Below, in pieces: positions 1 through 10,729 of a DNA stretch of 64,000 nucleotides. The DNA comes from Takakia lepidozioides (taxonomy: Eukaryota > Streptophyta > Takakiopsida > Takakiales > Takakiaceae). The position numbers and the translations under genes were made by a program. Every line of letters starts with the position of its first letter. Position 1 is the first letter of the stretch. The DNA lies in NCBI GenBank assembly GCA_030704615.1, contig CM060731.1, forward strand, positions 17,484,001 to 17,548,000. The letters run 5' to 3'. The notes beneath the pieces were generated by a model. It saw only the letters and a list, made by a program, of their open reading frames with translations, ran no database searches and had not been told where the DNA came from.

Positions 1-1079
1 GCACTTCAGACCAAGAAAAGTTTATAAACACAGTTTGCCTCACAGGAGAAGGTTTAGAGTGGAAGTATTCTCCTTATGTTGTGTTTTGATTTTGTTGCTT
101 GTTTTCTGCACATGCCTGTGGACTTTCCTGTCTTCTGTGATCCAGAATTGTTTTCATAGAATATTGAACAGGTAAGTCTGTCTGGACACAACTTAGAGAG
201 AATTATGGCAGGGGAGAAAGAGTCAGAGCTATAAGAGAGCAATGGGGAGGTGGATGAATGGAGAGTAGAGAGAGAAAGAGAGGAGCATTGTAGTATTGGG
301 AATCATGTGACAGCGAGAACAACAGTGCCACACTAACTTGTTAAATTGCACAGCCGCTGTAGTCTTCTTTACTTTTTGAGTGAACCTATATTCTAGTTCT
401 ACAAGTCTCCTGATCCTTCAATCACCTACAGACCATCTCTCTTTGATTGAAATCTGACAAGGATGCCAAGCATATCCTACTTAGTTCATCTGTTGTGACA
501 TTCATAGTTCATAATCTTGATACAAATCTGCAGCGTCCTCTTTCTTGTGTCTTATATTTGGATTTCATAATATTTTTACGAAGTGTTTGATGATCAGTGC
601 TCATTCTACATCAAATTCATGATAATTGTGACCGTTTCTGATGTTATTTGTGTGCTAGTGGCTGATCCATATCCCTGACCCTCTTCATTCCTGACAAACA
701 AGGAGGTCTTGTTTTAAGCAGTTGCAGAAAACTCTGCAACGCGTACAGCATGAAAGTATGGTTTGCGCACCAAGGAACGGGTAGATGTGTGTAAGCCCCG
801 CGGTGTTTGCAAACAATGCGCGAGATAAAAGGTCTGTCGTGCTTGTCCATCCTTGTGCCACTGCGTAAGGAGTAGAGCTAGCGTGTAATCCATAGCGCCC
901 ACCATAGCTGCTAGTCTATAGCCTTCACTGCGCCCTCTTTCTCGGCAGTGGTTATGAGGGATACCACCTACCCTGCCACTCATAACTATCCGTTTTTCTT
1001 GATCTTGTTTTTTAAAAGAACCCTCATTGGCCGTTTTTCCTCCGTTGATTGGCTAATGAATAGTTGCTAGGTAATTTTC
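1..1079. other. No gene recognised
   Basis: I see no convincing coding region here. The short open frames have no recognisable motifs. The stretch is the left edge of the window and lies next to decayed retrotransposon sequence. Confidence 0.5.
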
Positions 1080-1376
1080 CTACATTACCTTCCTCCGCAT
1101 TTCACATATTTCTCTTGAATGACCACTATAATCACAATATTGGCATAACCTCCCTCTAGGTATTCGTGTAGAACATTCAACAACCTGCCTATCCGGTGCA
1201 TTTATTGGTCCCAGATTAGTTACGGCAGTAGTACCGGACAAGTACTTCGGCGGCTCTGTTCGTCGTTTTGTGCAATGGCGCTCGCCATTGCAGATCATGC
1301 AATGCGGATAGCCATGCGCCTTAAGCCACGTGTTTGAGTTCAAACACTCTCCCGTTTCTTTTTGGCCGTGTGGCAA
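1080..1376 (-). pseudogene. Retrotransposon gag fragment with CCHC zinc knuckle
   Basis: A 98-residue minus-strand frame whose C-terminal part has the CX2CX4HX4C spacing of a retroviral-type zinc knuckle (CQYCDYSGHSREIC), which in gag proteins binds element RNA. An upstream Cys/His-rich stretch (HCMICNGERHC) may be a second degenerate knuckle. No matrix or capsid part can be followed and the frame is short, so this is a scrap. It lies next to the gypsy integrase on the same strand, but gag normally precedes integrase in an element. It therefore probably belongs to another insertion rather than to the 1.5-8.4 kb element. Confidence 0.5.
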
Positions 1377-1535
1377 ATTCTCCGAGTTTGGCTCCCAAAC
1401 AGTTTTTGTACTTCTTGGCTACTTCACCAATGTCAACTTGTATCCACCTGTCACTGTTCCTATGGCCTATGCAACCTGTGTAGCATGTGCAGCATGTGAT
1501 GGGCTGTGTTGGCTATGTGAACACCGTGTTCCCTC

Positions 1536-2626
1536 CTATGACCATACACATGCGGCGTTATGACAAGTACATCCTGCTGGTGTTACTGGTGTAGCATGTG
1601 GCTGCGTCTGTGCTTCAATATATAAATCATGTTGTAATGGTCTATCATGGATACCATTGTATCCCTTTAATTTGTTGGAATTGACTCTACCAAACATTTC
1701 TTTGTTAATCATTTGTAACATAGCTGTGTTGTTATCATACATCTTTTGTGTGACATAAGGTCCCTTCCATGGTGACTTAAGCTTAGAAGCTTTAATCTTT
1801 CCTTTTTTCTGCAACCACAGTACCAAATCTCCTGTCTTAAAAGTTTTTAGTTTGCCTTCATCAAACCGATATTTCATTTTCATCTGAATTCTCGCCATGT
1901 TATCTGCTGCACCAGCACGAACTTCTTCTACATGATATAGTTCATGTTTCCTTACTTTGATTGAATCTTCCAATTCCATTCTCCTTCCCCATTCAGTTCT
2001 CATGGTAGGTAGCAAGAATTCCACTAGAAGTAGAGCTTCCATGCCATAGACTAATTGAAATGGTGTATACTTTGTAGTGACTTTGTATAAAGTCTTGTAA
2101 GACCACAAAAGCTGTTAGTATCCCAATCCGTTTTGTTAGCATTGACTATCTTAGCAAGGATAATGCACAATATCTTGTTGGTGGCCTCTGCCTGCACATT
2201 GCCCTGTGGGTAATAGGTTGTGCTCTTCCTATGCACAATCATAAATTCCTTGGTCAGTAGTTCAATAGTCTTATTGATGAAATGACTCCCTTGATCATTG
2301 ATGAATTCTAAGGGGCAGCCAAATCTCGTGATTATGTTCTCATAAAGAAATCTAGCTGTAGATTTCGCTGTATTATCTCGCAGTGCTTTGGGCTTCTACC
2401 CACTTAGTAGTATAATCCGTGGCTATGATTATATACTTGTTCTGAATGTTAATGGCTGGTGGATTAATTGGCCCAACAAAGTCCAATCCCCATTTTTGGA
2501 ATGGTTCAATAGGCATTGTAAGATGCAGTGCCATCTTTCCAGATCTCTGCAAAGGTCCTAGCCTTTGACATTCATCACAATGTAGATGCATATATTGGTA
2601 CACTTTTCTTTTCAGATCGTTTTTTT
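1536..2626 (-). pseudogene. Ty3/gypsy integrase, broken
   Basis: Three minus-strand frames (about 2373-2626, 2051-2242, 1536-2108) together give most of a Ty3/gypsy integrase. First comes the Cys-Cys half of the HHCC zinc-binding module (HCDECQRLG). Next is the catalytic core, with a first Asp in WGLDFVGPI, a downstream [11 protein letters not shown] segment, and the PQGNVQAEATNK region that carries the Glu. Last is the C-terminal part (TPFQLVYGMEALLLVE, then FKTGDLVLWL and SPWKGPYVT). Frame changes near 2240 and 2370 break the protein. The His-His half of the zinc module is not adjacent; a matching half lies 3.1 kb away at 5742-5880. The product can no longer be made as one chain. Confidence 0.85.
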
Positions 2627-2639
2627 ATCGTAAGACAAG

Positions 2640-5600
2640 CGGTTTCGACATTGTACTGTCAAAACATGATAGGTTGTTAGTTATCTGGAAATCGTTGGTA
2701 AAGCACGTAGGAAATTAGACAGTGCCTGCGATGACCATGGAGAGGAACTCTGGCGTCAAGATGACCGTAGGAAGCTGCATCGACAGCAGGTTAGGCTGCC
2801 AATTTGATACCAGAAACGACAAAGTAATCATGTTCAAACATTACAGAACGACTGTTCCAGTCCAGATTGCGATCTCTATTTTCTTCCGCCCCTCTAGTCC
2901 AGTAGGAACACACGGCGAGGAGTTTGGCAATTGGAGGAAGCAACATGTACAGCGATGAAATATCGCAACAAAACGAATGGCTGCATTGGAACGACAGGCA
3001 AGTCAGGACGACTTCAAACGGCGAAGCGTGGATTTGTTAGCGGTGCGGGATAACTGGAGGGGACTCCGGACAACCTATGACTCAGTGGCAGGGTCAAAGA
3101 CCACAGAGCCACCACCAGGGATTTGATTGCCAAAATACAACAAAATCTTTACGTAGCGAAATTACGACGAATGGCAAAAAGAACAATGTTTTACCACCGA
3201 TGGGCCTGAGAATTTACTGACTGATACGAGGTATATAATTGTAGTTTGTCACCAAGTTTGGTGATTTATGGAGCAGATTAGCAACGACACCAAATTATTG
3301 AGTCGATGACACTCACGGGGGCCGATTATTTGGATTTTTACTTCATGGATGGATGAAAAATCCTAAAATTCGCCTTGAGGAGCGGGATGGATGAAATGAA
3401 AACTCACGCCAACTGGTCATCCATATGGATGGATGAAAAACCAGTTTTCATTTGCCTCTAAGACTTTTCATCCATGTTGAATATTAAACTATAGATCCCT
3501 CAAGAATACTATAGTTTAATGAATATTTTCTGTTATTTTATTAGGCTCAAACCATATAAAAGAAGAGCGAGGCTTTCCTTGCTCTTCACCTAGTTCATTT
3601 GTATAGTTTCCTCTTGCTTTGTTGTTTAGATGCTTGCTAGTTTGTGGCTTGAGGAAGCCGAGGTCCTAGGGAGTGTAGTTTGAAGCTCCCTAGTATAGGA
3701 GAATTGTGGGAGGAGTAAGGCAAGGAGCCTAGTCCCTTGAGTGGCATTGAGGCCCTTTTGAATTTGAGCAAGGAGGTTGTGTAATCTCGTGTGGGGAAAA
3801 TGCGACTTGGAGACGAGTAGGAAGCCGGCGTGGACCTAGTGACAAGCACCCACATGAGGGCCGCATAGAGTACCATTGCATGAGGCAGTAGAGCATCACA
3901 AGCACCTCCCACAGAGCAGGTTGACTCACTTGTTGCTCATGCATGTGCATTGAATTATTTCCCATGCTAAGGCTTGAAGTTGAGTTGATTGATAGAAAAA
4001 TAGCCCTCTTGATGAGGTGATTGGCAATCCAAGTTCACAATGATGTGTTTTGTTGTTTGCATTTAAGTGGGGAAGGCCCATGATATGAATAGCCACATAG
4101 GCTTGGCACCATAGAAGGTGCAATGAAGGATTGAGGTGTTGGTTGACTTTTGATGATTTCCAAGTAAGGACATATATTTAAGCTCTAGGGAGACTTTACC
4201 CGAGCTAGACTAACTGGTGGAAGGCCAGAGAGGGCCACACTAACCCCCTTAGTAAGACCATTAAGGGACTTTGAACATAAAAAGGAGGGAAGGAGTGTTC
4301 TTTTGTTTATGTTGTTTTTAGGCTGGTGGGAGACTGCCCACGGGCTGCCAGGGACCCAGGTAGGCCCGGCTTGTGCGCCAGGAGGTTATTAATTCAACGA
4401 ACTGATCGCGGGAAGCAGCCGCTGACCCACGTCTAGGCGCTGAAAGGCGGGGCACGCTGACCCTAGGTGTACGTGCAGAAAGGACGGCCGCGTGGCCACA
4501 CGGGCGAGGGAAAAGCCTCGTGCCCAAAAGTTGCGAGTTTACCCGTTGGATAAAGGCCTGAGGCCCCGAACCGGCGGTCGCCGCGTTTAACCAGCGCGGT
4601 CCGCGCCTTTGTCCGGGACACGCCGCTCTACGCCCCTCAGCGAGGCCTAAACAGTAAGCTGTGAGCGGACTCCAAAGCAGTGAGTACTAGAGAGGGTAGG
4701 CTAGAGACAAGGGGCGTACAGAAGTACTCTGCCGCGTTTTTCGGCAACAGTGCCACACGTGTCAGAGCCCCAAAGACGACCATTTCCCGGAGGGAAAGGC
4801 GCTGGGGGGTGGATTATTTAATATTAGTAGTGGATGAATAGGATGGCCCCACCCGTGGGAAGATCTTAGGCTGGCGACAGGTGTGTTTTGCGCGCGGATG
4901 AACGGACAGAGGATCCGGACGACGCGGATATCATTCATCCACGGGGGCCCCACTGCGGGGAGCGGATCCCGGGCGGTTCCCGGCGCTCCATTGAGTTCCC
5001 AGGGGGTTCCCCTGTTCTCATAAAGGTGCTATGGGCATCTTTGGAATTCCCTCATGATCATTTATTGGGGAGGTACTTTTCCTAAATTTGAGATTTTCTA
5101 TTATTTTCTGTATATTTCTGGGTGGCGCAAATTCCCTAAGTAAATTAGGGTGCATGTTTGAATTTTTTGCTTGAAGTACTTAGGTGATTAAGGAGCAAAT
5201 TTCTTGAACTTATGAAGTAGATGCTAGGGAATGATAATGGGCCCTTCTCCCGAAGGCTAGAATGAGCTAAAAACAGAAGAGAAATCTTAGCCCTTCCCAC
5301 GAGGTGGCTTGAACTCAAGCACTCAAGAGAAGGAGGGGCAGTTGGAGAGGGACGTGGTTCCCCTCCTCCCTAAATCTGGGAAATGCTTTGTGAAGGGGTT
5401 AAACAAAAGACCCAGGCTATCAGCATATCAGCATCTCGGGGATTTAGGCAGTAGGAAATAGTAATAAACAAGACTTGGAAGGCAGTTACATTTTAACATA
5501 TAAAACCATAAACAAACCATAGGACTCGGAAAAAGCAAATTGCCCTGTAGAGGGAAGCATCTGAGTTTTTTTTTGCCGGTAGGATATTAAAATCGATATT

Positions 5601-5735
5601 GTAGACTCATGTACATGCTGCGAACCCTGCACTAACCGCAGTCTGGTAGGCGGTTCATTGAGCCCAACCTACACCGCAACTTACCACGACCCCACTAGGC
5701 TAGTATGCCGGCACCCTGGCTGCGCGCGACCAGGG
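2640..5735. other. 3.1-kb non-coding block separating the two halves of a gypsy element
   Basis: No coding potential is visible. The left part (3330-3480) repeats GGATGGATGAAAA-type words. A TATA-like ATATAAAAG sits at 3554-3562, followed by a pyrimidine-rich stretch, and could be an LTR promoter on the plus strand. From about 4320 to 5000 the sequence turns strongly GC-rich, unlike its AT-rich neighbours. The block separates the His-His half from the Cys-Cys half of an integrase zinc module, so it is probably a nested insertion (for example a solo LTR or a non-autonomous LTR element). I could not find clear terminal repeats or a target-site duplication. Confidence 0.5.
3554..3562 (+). promoter_or_regulatory. 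Candidate TATA box in the inserted block
   Basis: ATATAAAAG is followed by a GA/CT-rich leader resembling an LTR transcription start. No transcript evidence is available, and the assignment rests on the motif alone. Confidence 0.25.
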
Positions 5736-5741
5736 CTCGGC

Positions 5742-5880
5742 ACACAGCTCTTTGCAATAATTATGTACATCTTTGAATAAGGTAGGCCACTAGTATCCTG
5801 CAAGTAATGATAGTCTCTTCTCCAAAATGTCCTCCAGCTATACCTTTATGAATTTCTTCCAAGACTTGGTCAAAGTACAT
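5742..5880 (-). pseudogene. Integrase zinc module, His-His half
   Basis: The minus strand reads EEIHKGIAGGHFGEE, the His-His half of the gypsy HHCC module, and after a one-base frame change WPTLFKDVHNYC. The latter normally runs straight into the Cys-Cys half. Here the similarity stops near 5740 and resumes at about 2626. The two halves overlap by several residues (FKDVHNYC against KRKVYQYM), so they are not a simple cut of one reading frame. Confidence 0.7.
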
Positions 5881-5936
5881 GGTAGGGCCTTAACGGCTAT
5901 TCTCTTTCTCTGCTCCTTCCCATAACTAGGTGGGTA

Positions 5937-6224
5937 CTATCCATGAGTTAAGTAATATCTGATTGGCCATTGCCAATCTAACCAGTCATCCTCCCCAGCT
6001 TCATCTGCAAAAAGACTTGCATCAGGCAGTTGATCGTCCACCCCTGTGGCGGATTCTCCTGTTGAAAGGCGTGACAAGTGATCTGCCACAAGATGCAAAC
6101 GTCCAGGTTTGTAAACAACTTCGAATTCAAACTCATGCAGTATAATCAACCATATTGCTATCCTTCCGCTTATCAAAGGCTTGTTCACCAAATAAATTAT
6201 AGCCCGATGATCCACATAGAACAT
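5937..6224 (-). pseudogene. Ty3/gypsy RNase H domain fragment
   Basis: The frame contains FYVDHRAIIYLVNKP, HEFEFEVVYKPG and LVADHLSRL. These are the characteristic C-terminal landmarks of gypsy-type RNase H, which degrades the RNA strand during reverse transcription. It sits downstream of the reverse transcriptase on the same strand, in the normal gypsy order. The N-terminal part with the first catalytic Asp (about 6230-6500) is broken by frame changes. Confidence 0.8.
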
Positions 6225-6510
6225 AAATTTCCTTCACAGCAAATAATGTCTGAACTTCTTGACTGAATAAATCATTGTCAAAGCTTCTCTTTCGGTGGTG
6301 CTATAGTTCCTTTCAACATTGTTCAATAGTCTGCTAGTACACTGGTGAATCTATGTTTCCTGTGACATTTTGAGCTAACACAACTCCCAATGCTTCTCCT
6401 GAGGCATCACAGTGTACATGAAATACCATATGCCAATGTGGGTTAATCAGCACAGGTGTAGTTGTTACTGACAATGTAAGTTCCTCGAAGGCTTGTTGGC
6501 ACTCAGTTAT

Positions 6511-7278
6511 TTATGCAAACCCTACATCATTCTTCAAGAGTTTACTCAATGGTGCAGCCATTTGTGCATACCGTCTGATAAACCTTCTGCAATAACTGGT
6601 TTGTCCAAGGAATCTCCTTAGAGCCTTAACGTTATTTGGTGGTGGAGAGGCTTTAATTGCCTCTGTCTTTCTAGGATCTACAAGCAGTTCTTTCTGACAC
6701 ACAATGTGTCCCAAAAGAACTCTTGGGTTCATACAGAAAGTACATTTTTCTGGATTCAACCCAAGACCTCTCATCCTGCATCTGGCCAAGCATGATTCCA
6801 ATTTTTGCAAGTGCTCATTCTTAGAGCTGTAAACATTGAAGTCATCTAAACACACTTGGATGAAATCATCCAAGTACTCATGGAAAGATTCACTGATCAC
6901 TCTCTGGAAAGTTGTTGGTGCATTACAGGGTCCAAAAGGCATGACTTTGTATGCATAAGCACCCCAATCAGTGATGAAAACAGTCTTTCTCTGGTCTTCT
7001 TCAGCTACAGCTTGTACTTGGTTATACCCACTGAAGCCATCCATGAATGAGTGCATCTCATGGCCTACCACAGTATCTAGTACAGCTTCTGTGAATGACA
7101 AAAGAAATGGATCCTTCTTTCTACAGTCCTTCAGTTTTTTGTAGTTAACACAAACTCTCAATTTGCCATTCTTCTTTGGAACTATCACAATGGGTGATAG
7201 CCAAGTTATGTACTCTATCGGGTATATAAACTTAGCCTCAACCAGCTTCTTTATCTCCCCCCCCAACCTTATGTGCAT
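6511..7278 (-). pseudogene. Ty3/gypsy reverse transcriptase
   Basis: A 255-residue frame covers most of a gypsy reverse transcriptase: SPIVIVPKKNGKLRVCVNYK, then MDGFSGYNQV, MPFGPCNAPTTFQRV and LGHIVCQKELL. The polymerase active-site box, normally YxDD, reads VCLDDFNVYS here, so the Tyr is replaced by Cys. SFMDGFSGYNQV keeps the first catalytic Asp. The frame is the longest intact stretch of the 1.5-8.4 kb element, but stops and frame changes on both sides make it inactive. It is probably a member of the fern/lycophyte gypsy lineages with Athila/Tat-like pol sequence; I cannot place it further. Confidence 0.9.
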
Positions 7279-7758
7279 AGTTGGGATTCATCATGTACCT
7301 CACCTGCTTAATTGGTACTGAACTTGGTTCCAACTCAATCTTATGCTAGCAAATCTCAGGGGTTATCCCTTTCAAATCTTCATAGCTCCAAGCAAATACA
7401 TATTTGTATTTGATGAATAAGCTCTTAGCTTCCTCAAAGAATTGGTTCCTCTAAGATTTCCCCTCTCTTCATAGAATTGTGGTGAGTAACTGTTTTCTCC
7501 CCCTTCTATTGGTGTTGGTGTTGCTGTTACTGCACCATAGCATATACCTTTGAAGCAACTCAATCCTCCCAGTTGCATCCCTGCAACCTGCTCCCACTCT
7601 GGGTGAGCAGCAAACAGGGTAGCATCCTACTCCTCATCAAGTCCTTCCCTCTAGTCATACTCCCTGACTGTACATTTTTTTGATTTGCCATTGAATGGGG
7701 TTGGTTTCATGCTACTCAGACCAAGATTTTGCCTTAATTGGTTTGTCATGATATTCAC

Positions 7759-8354
7759 TCATAAGCCGTCATCTATCAGTACATCAGTCAGGTCCGTGCT
7801 TTCAATTTTCAATTGGATTACTGGCATGGAATCATCAAAGTCCATGACAGTTTCTTGCCCTTCAGGCTTCACATTATAGATTGTCACCTTGCTGTTCAGG
7901 TCTATATTTTCTGTCACATGAGCAATCTGATTGATTGCTTGATACAGCTTGTGTCTACAGTGGGGTGTCACAGCCAATAGCTGCCCAATTGTAATCTCGA
8001 CTGGCATATTACCTCAGCCAATGCCCCTTCATTATTCTTCACATGTGAAGCATCTTGCTTCACCCTTTCCTCATCGTCATCTTCTTCATTTTCTTCTTCA
8101 GAGTCTGGTGACTCTAATCTTTCTTTCTCAGTTTCACAAGGAATATGATTCACATCAAATTCTTTAATTCTCCACCTTCCATGATCCCACCAGATGCCTC
8201 TCACATCTTGTTGTTCTTGAATCAGTTCCCCAGTATAGTCACCAAATGTTGAGCGGCTTTTACTCACCCATCCCTTAGCTATCCGAGGTGGAAACTCCAA
8301 GATAGAAGAGCTGGAAATCTCTAAGTACTCAGCCCGCTTAGAACAATCAGTCAT
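7759..8354 (-). pseudogene. Ty3/gypsy protease/gag-linker region
   Basis: Two overlapping frames (7968-8354 and 7759-8007). The second ends in SMPVIQLKIESTDLTDVLID, which resembles the approach to a retropepsin active site (normally DGG/DSG); here it reads IDDGL and then a stop follows. The first holds an acidic run (SPDSEEENEEDDDEE) like linkers in plant gypsy polyproteins. The position just upstream of the reverse transcriptase on the same strand fits a gag-protease junction. Assignment is by context and the short motif. Confidence 0.5.
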
Positions 8355-9380
8355 GACCTACACCTAGTGTATCATGGGGGTGCTTTCCTATATTTATTCA
8401 TTCTTGCATTCATGTTTAGTATGTTATCTTACTGTCAAAGATTAAGTATCAGATTGCTTCTGCAACCTACCAAGTTCCATCTTTACAACTTAAATATACA
8501 TTCCACAGCTTCACTCAAGTCTCTCTACACGGTGTGAGTATGAAGTAGGAATCGTATTAATAACTATCATATGTCAGGCTGAAGCCATAGTGTTTCTATT
8601 CTATCCTACAGTAACATCTCTAATGCTTGCATGTCTCAAGCTCTCTCCGTCGTCTCCTTCCTCCTCCATGTGCTCGACCCCGTTTACTCCCAGTCTATGC
8701 GCCAAGAAGTGATCCAAGAAAATGCCCCCTCCCTGTAGCTACTCTGCATAATGTACCCTCAAGCTATTCTAACCATTTAACTAACTAACTGCCAGCCAAG
8801 ACAGGACGTAGGTACTGTCGTTCCCTATGATGGTGATGTTCCCGCACACTCGTTTCCTCTGTGATGACAACACCCTGTGACCTGTGTGGCGTTGTGACGG
8901 GTTGTGTCGGGCTTGTGACAGGCTGTGTAAGCCTGTGACTGCTGCCTGTGTGAGCCTGTGTCCGCCACCCTTAAGGCCTGTGCTGATCCGAGTCTGCCAC
9001 ACCTTAAGGTCTGCGCAAAATTAAGGGTATCCCACATAACCCCTAAATCGTCCAAGTCCCAGGCAACCCTATAACAGCAGGGATCCACTTCACACTTTCT
9101 ACTACACATGTTGGAGATTGTTATCTATGAAATGATGAATATGGAAAGCTAGAGATTTGCAAAACATGTTTTTTATTCCACAGGTAACGTGCTACATGCA
9201 TATCCTCTAGCAGACAAAGAGAATGTACTCATGAGACATTGTTACCTTAAGACTTGGCCACAGACACGAACAGTTTGGGCAAGAAAAGAGATGAAATGAA
9301 ATTTCCCTCTTGGCTTCACAAGGCATGATAGACACTCTTTTCTGAAAACTAGCAAGATGGACTTTTTCACTGCCACAGAT
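8355..9380. other. Non-coding, with a TGTGA-rich minisatellite
   Basis: No gene is seen. Between about 8870 and 8990 the sequence is a degenerate repeat of words such as GCCTGTGTGAGCCTGTG and TGTGACGGGTTGTGTCGGG. It may be part of an LTR, but neither end is clear. Confidence 0.4.
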
Positions 9381-9559
9381 CTATGATCCAACTTGCAGAT
9401 CTAAGAATTCTTGGGAGTATTTGGTGGAAGCCCCCAGGTGCTGGTTTTGCCCAAGAAACAGAGAGACAGACACTGGAAGCTGTGCGTTCTGCGTTTCTAG
9501 AGCCACTAGTGCCTTGCCAGGCTGATTCCGTGCATCCCCAAAAAGTAACCTTGCAACCA

Positions 9560-10035
9560 GAGATTCAAGACTATGACAAGGGCTTAGTAGTTGGACGTGC
9601 TCTTCCCAACTTCTTAGTTCGAGAGGGACGTTGAACGCCGCTCTCCACTTGTGACCCTCTTTTGGCAAAGCGCACTTGAATAGAGGCCCCCACGTCAATT
9701 GTCGGGAGCCCCAACTTCCCTACCGTTGCCGATATCATGAAGGAGTGTGATGCTCCTATGTCCACCAACAACGAAACGTTAGTTCAAAAACTTTCCCCAC
9801 TCACGAATATCAACCGACTCCCGCTACGTAACGCTCCCACTTCCTAGTACAGCCCAGTGTAGCTACCTATCTTGTAAGTCTGGGTGACTGCTTCCATCAA
9901 ACGGTTGATTGCGTCTTCCGACAGCTCCATGGTCGCCCGGTTCATATTCGAATGTCTTGAATCCGGACATTTTTTGGCCATGTGTCCGTTTTTCCACAAT
10001 TAAAACACAATCCTCCAAACGGGGGGTTGGTAGAA
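9560..10035 (-). pseudogene. Gypsy gag zinc knuckle and retropepsin fragment
   Basis: On the minus strand, a broken zinc knuckle near 9990-10030 (GHMAKKCPDSRH after a frame change) is followed by ATMELSEDAINRLMEAV. After stops comes VDIGASHSFMISATVGKLGL at about 9700-9770, the retropepsin active-site region in which the usual DTGAS/DSGAS reads DIGAS. The order gag knuckle then protease is that of gypsy elements of the chromovirus/Tat type. The frame continues to about 9381 with no further motif. This could be the continuation of the gag scrap at 17.40-17.56 kb, separated from it by later insertions. Confidence 0.6.
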
Positions 10036-10129
10036 CGTGAGCACACCGGTGAGCACAGGAAAACAGAGGCGTGAGCACAAAAATACGGCAATAGGGTATC
10101 CATGTTTCCACGGAAATAAAATACACACG

Positions 10130-10729
10130 AATAAGGTTCCTACACGCAAAATAGGGGGTTCTATGCCTATTTCTGTCCCTAATTATGTCCCTAAACTCTA
10201 AACCCTACTGCAAAATAGGCACCCCTGATGTATATCTACAAGTTCCAAGCTCCAAACTCCAAGTTCTTAGAAGTATAACTAGAGCGGAGCTCTAAGGTAC
10301 AAGGTAGTATAATTATGGCATCGTAAGTGCAAAGACTCGATCTGTAATGCTTTACGGGATATCCAAGCACCCGAGCAATCAATGATGCAGGTGGCCATTA
10401 CAGGTCTGATGAATATTATAGGTCCCGAAGATAACATTGTCTGATGAACTTCTAAAAAGCCTCGTCCTCAGTATAGCATATTGAACAGAATAAGAGCAAT
10501 GAAATGCATATTTCTCAATATGAATAGAGAGAGAATGTGATTGTAAAGAGACTAAAACAAATACAGTTGCTCTCGAGTAATTCTCATGTGAAGCGAACAT
10601 GTTTCTACCATTCAAAAACTGAAATAGACAGTCCATCGACATATGCTTCATATTTCTCGCATAAATATGAACTAAGGAGGATGACAACCTACATACCGTT
10701 GGGTCCAAATGGTCCGCAGTCCTTCATAA
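10130..10729. other. No gene recognised
   Basis: AT-rich sequence with short frames lacking motifs. It leads into the tandem region that starts near 10730. Confidence 0.4.

Larger units (their letters stand above)
1536..8354 (-). mobile_element. Decayed Ty3/gypsy retrotransposon(s), interrupted
   Basis: From high to low coordinates the minus strand gives protease, reverse transcriptase, RNase H, the His-His half of integrase, a 3.1-kb foreign block, and the rest of integrase. This is the order of one Ty3/gypsy pol gene. It is either one element with a nested insertion or two truncated elements that happen to abut. The overlapping ends of the zinc module favour the second or a complex event. 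No LTRs were found. Confidence 0.7.

Noticed and set aside
2804-2820. TGGTATCAAATTGG on the minus strand as a primer binding site
   Set aside because: No LTR end is seen next to it and the match to the Met tRNA stops after eight bases.
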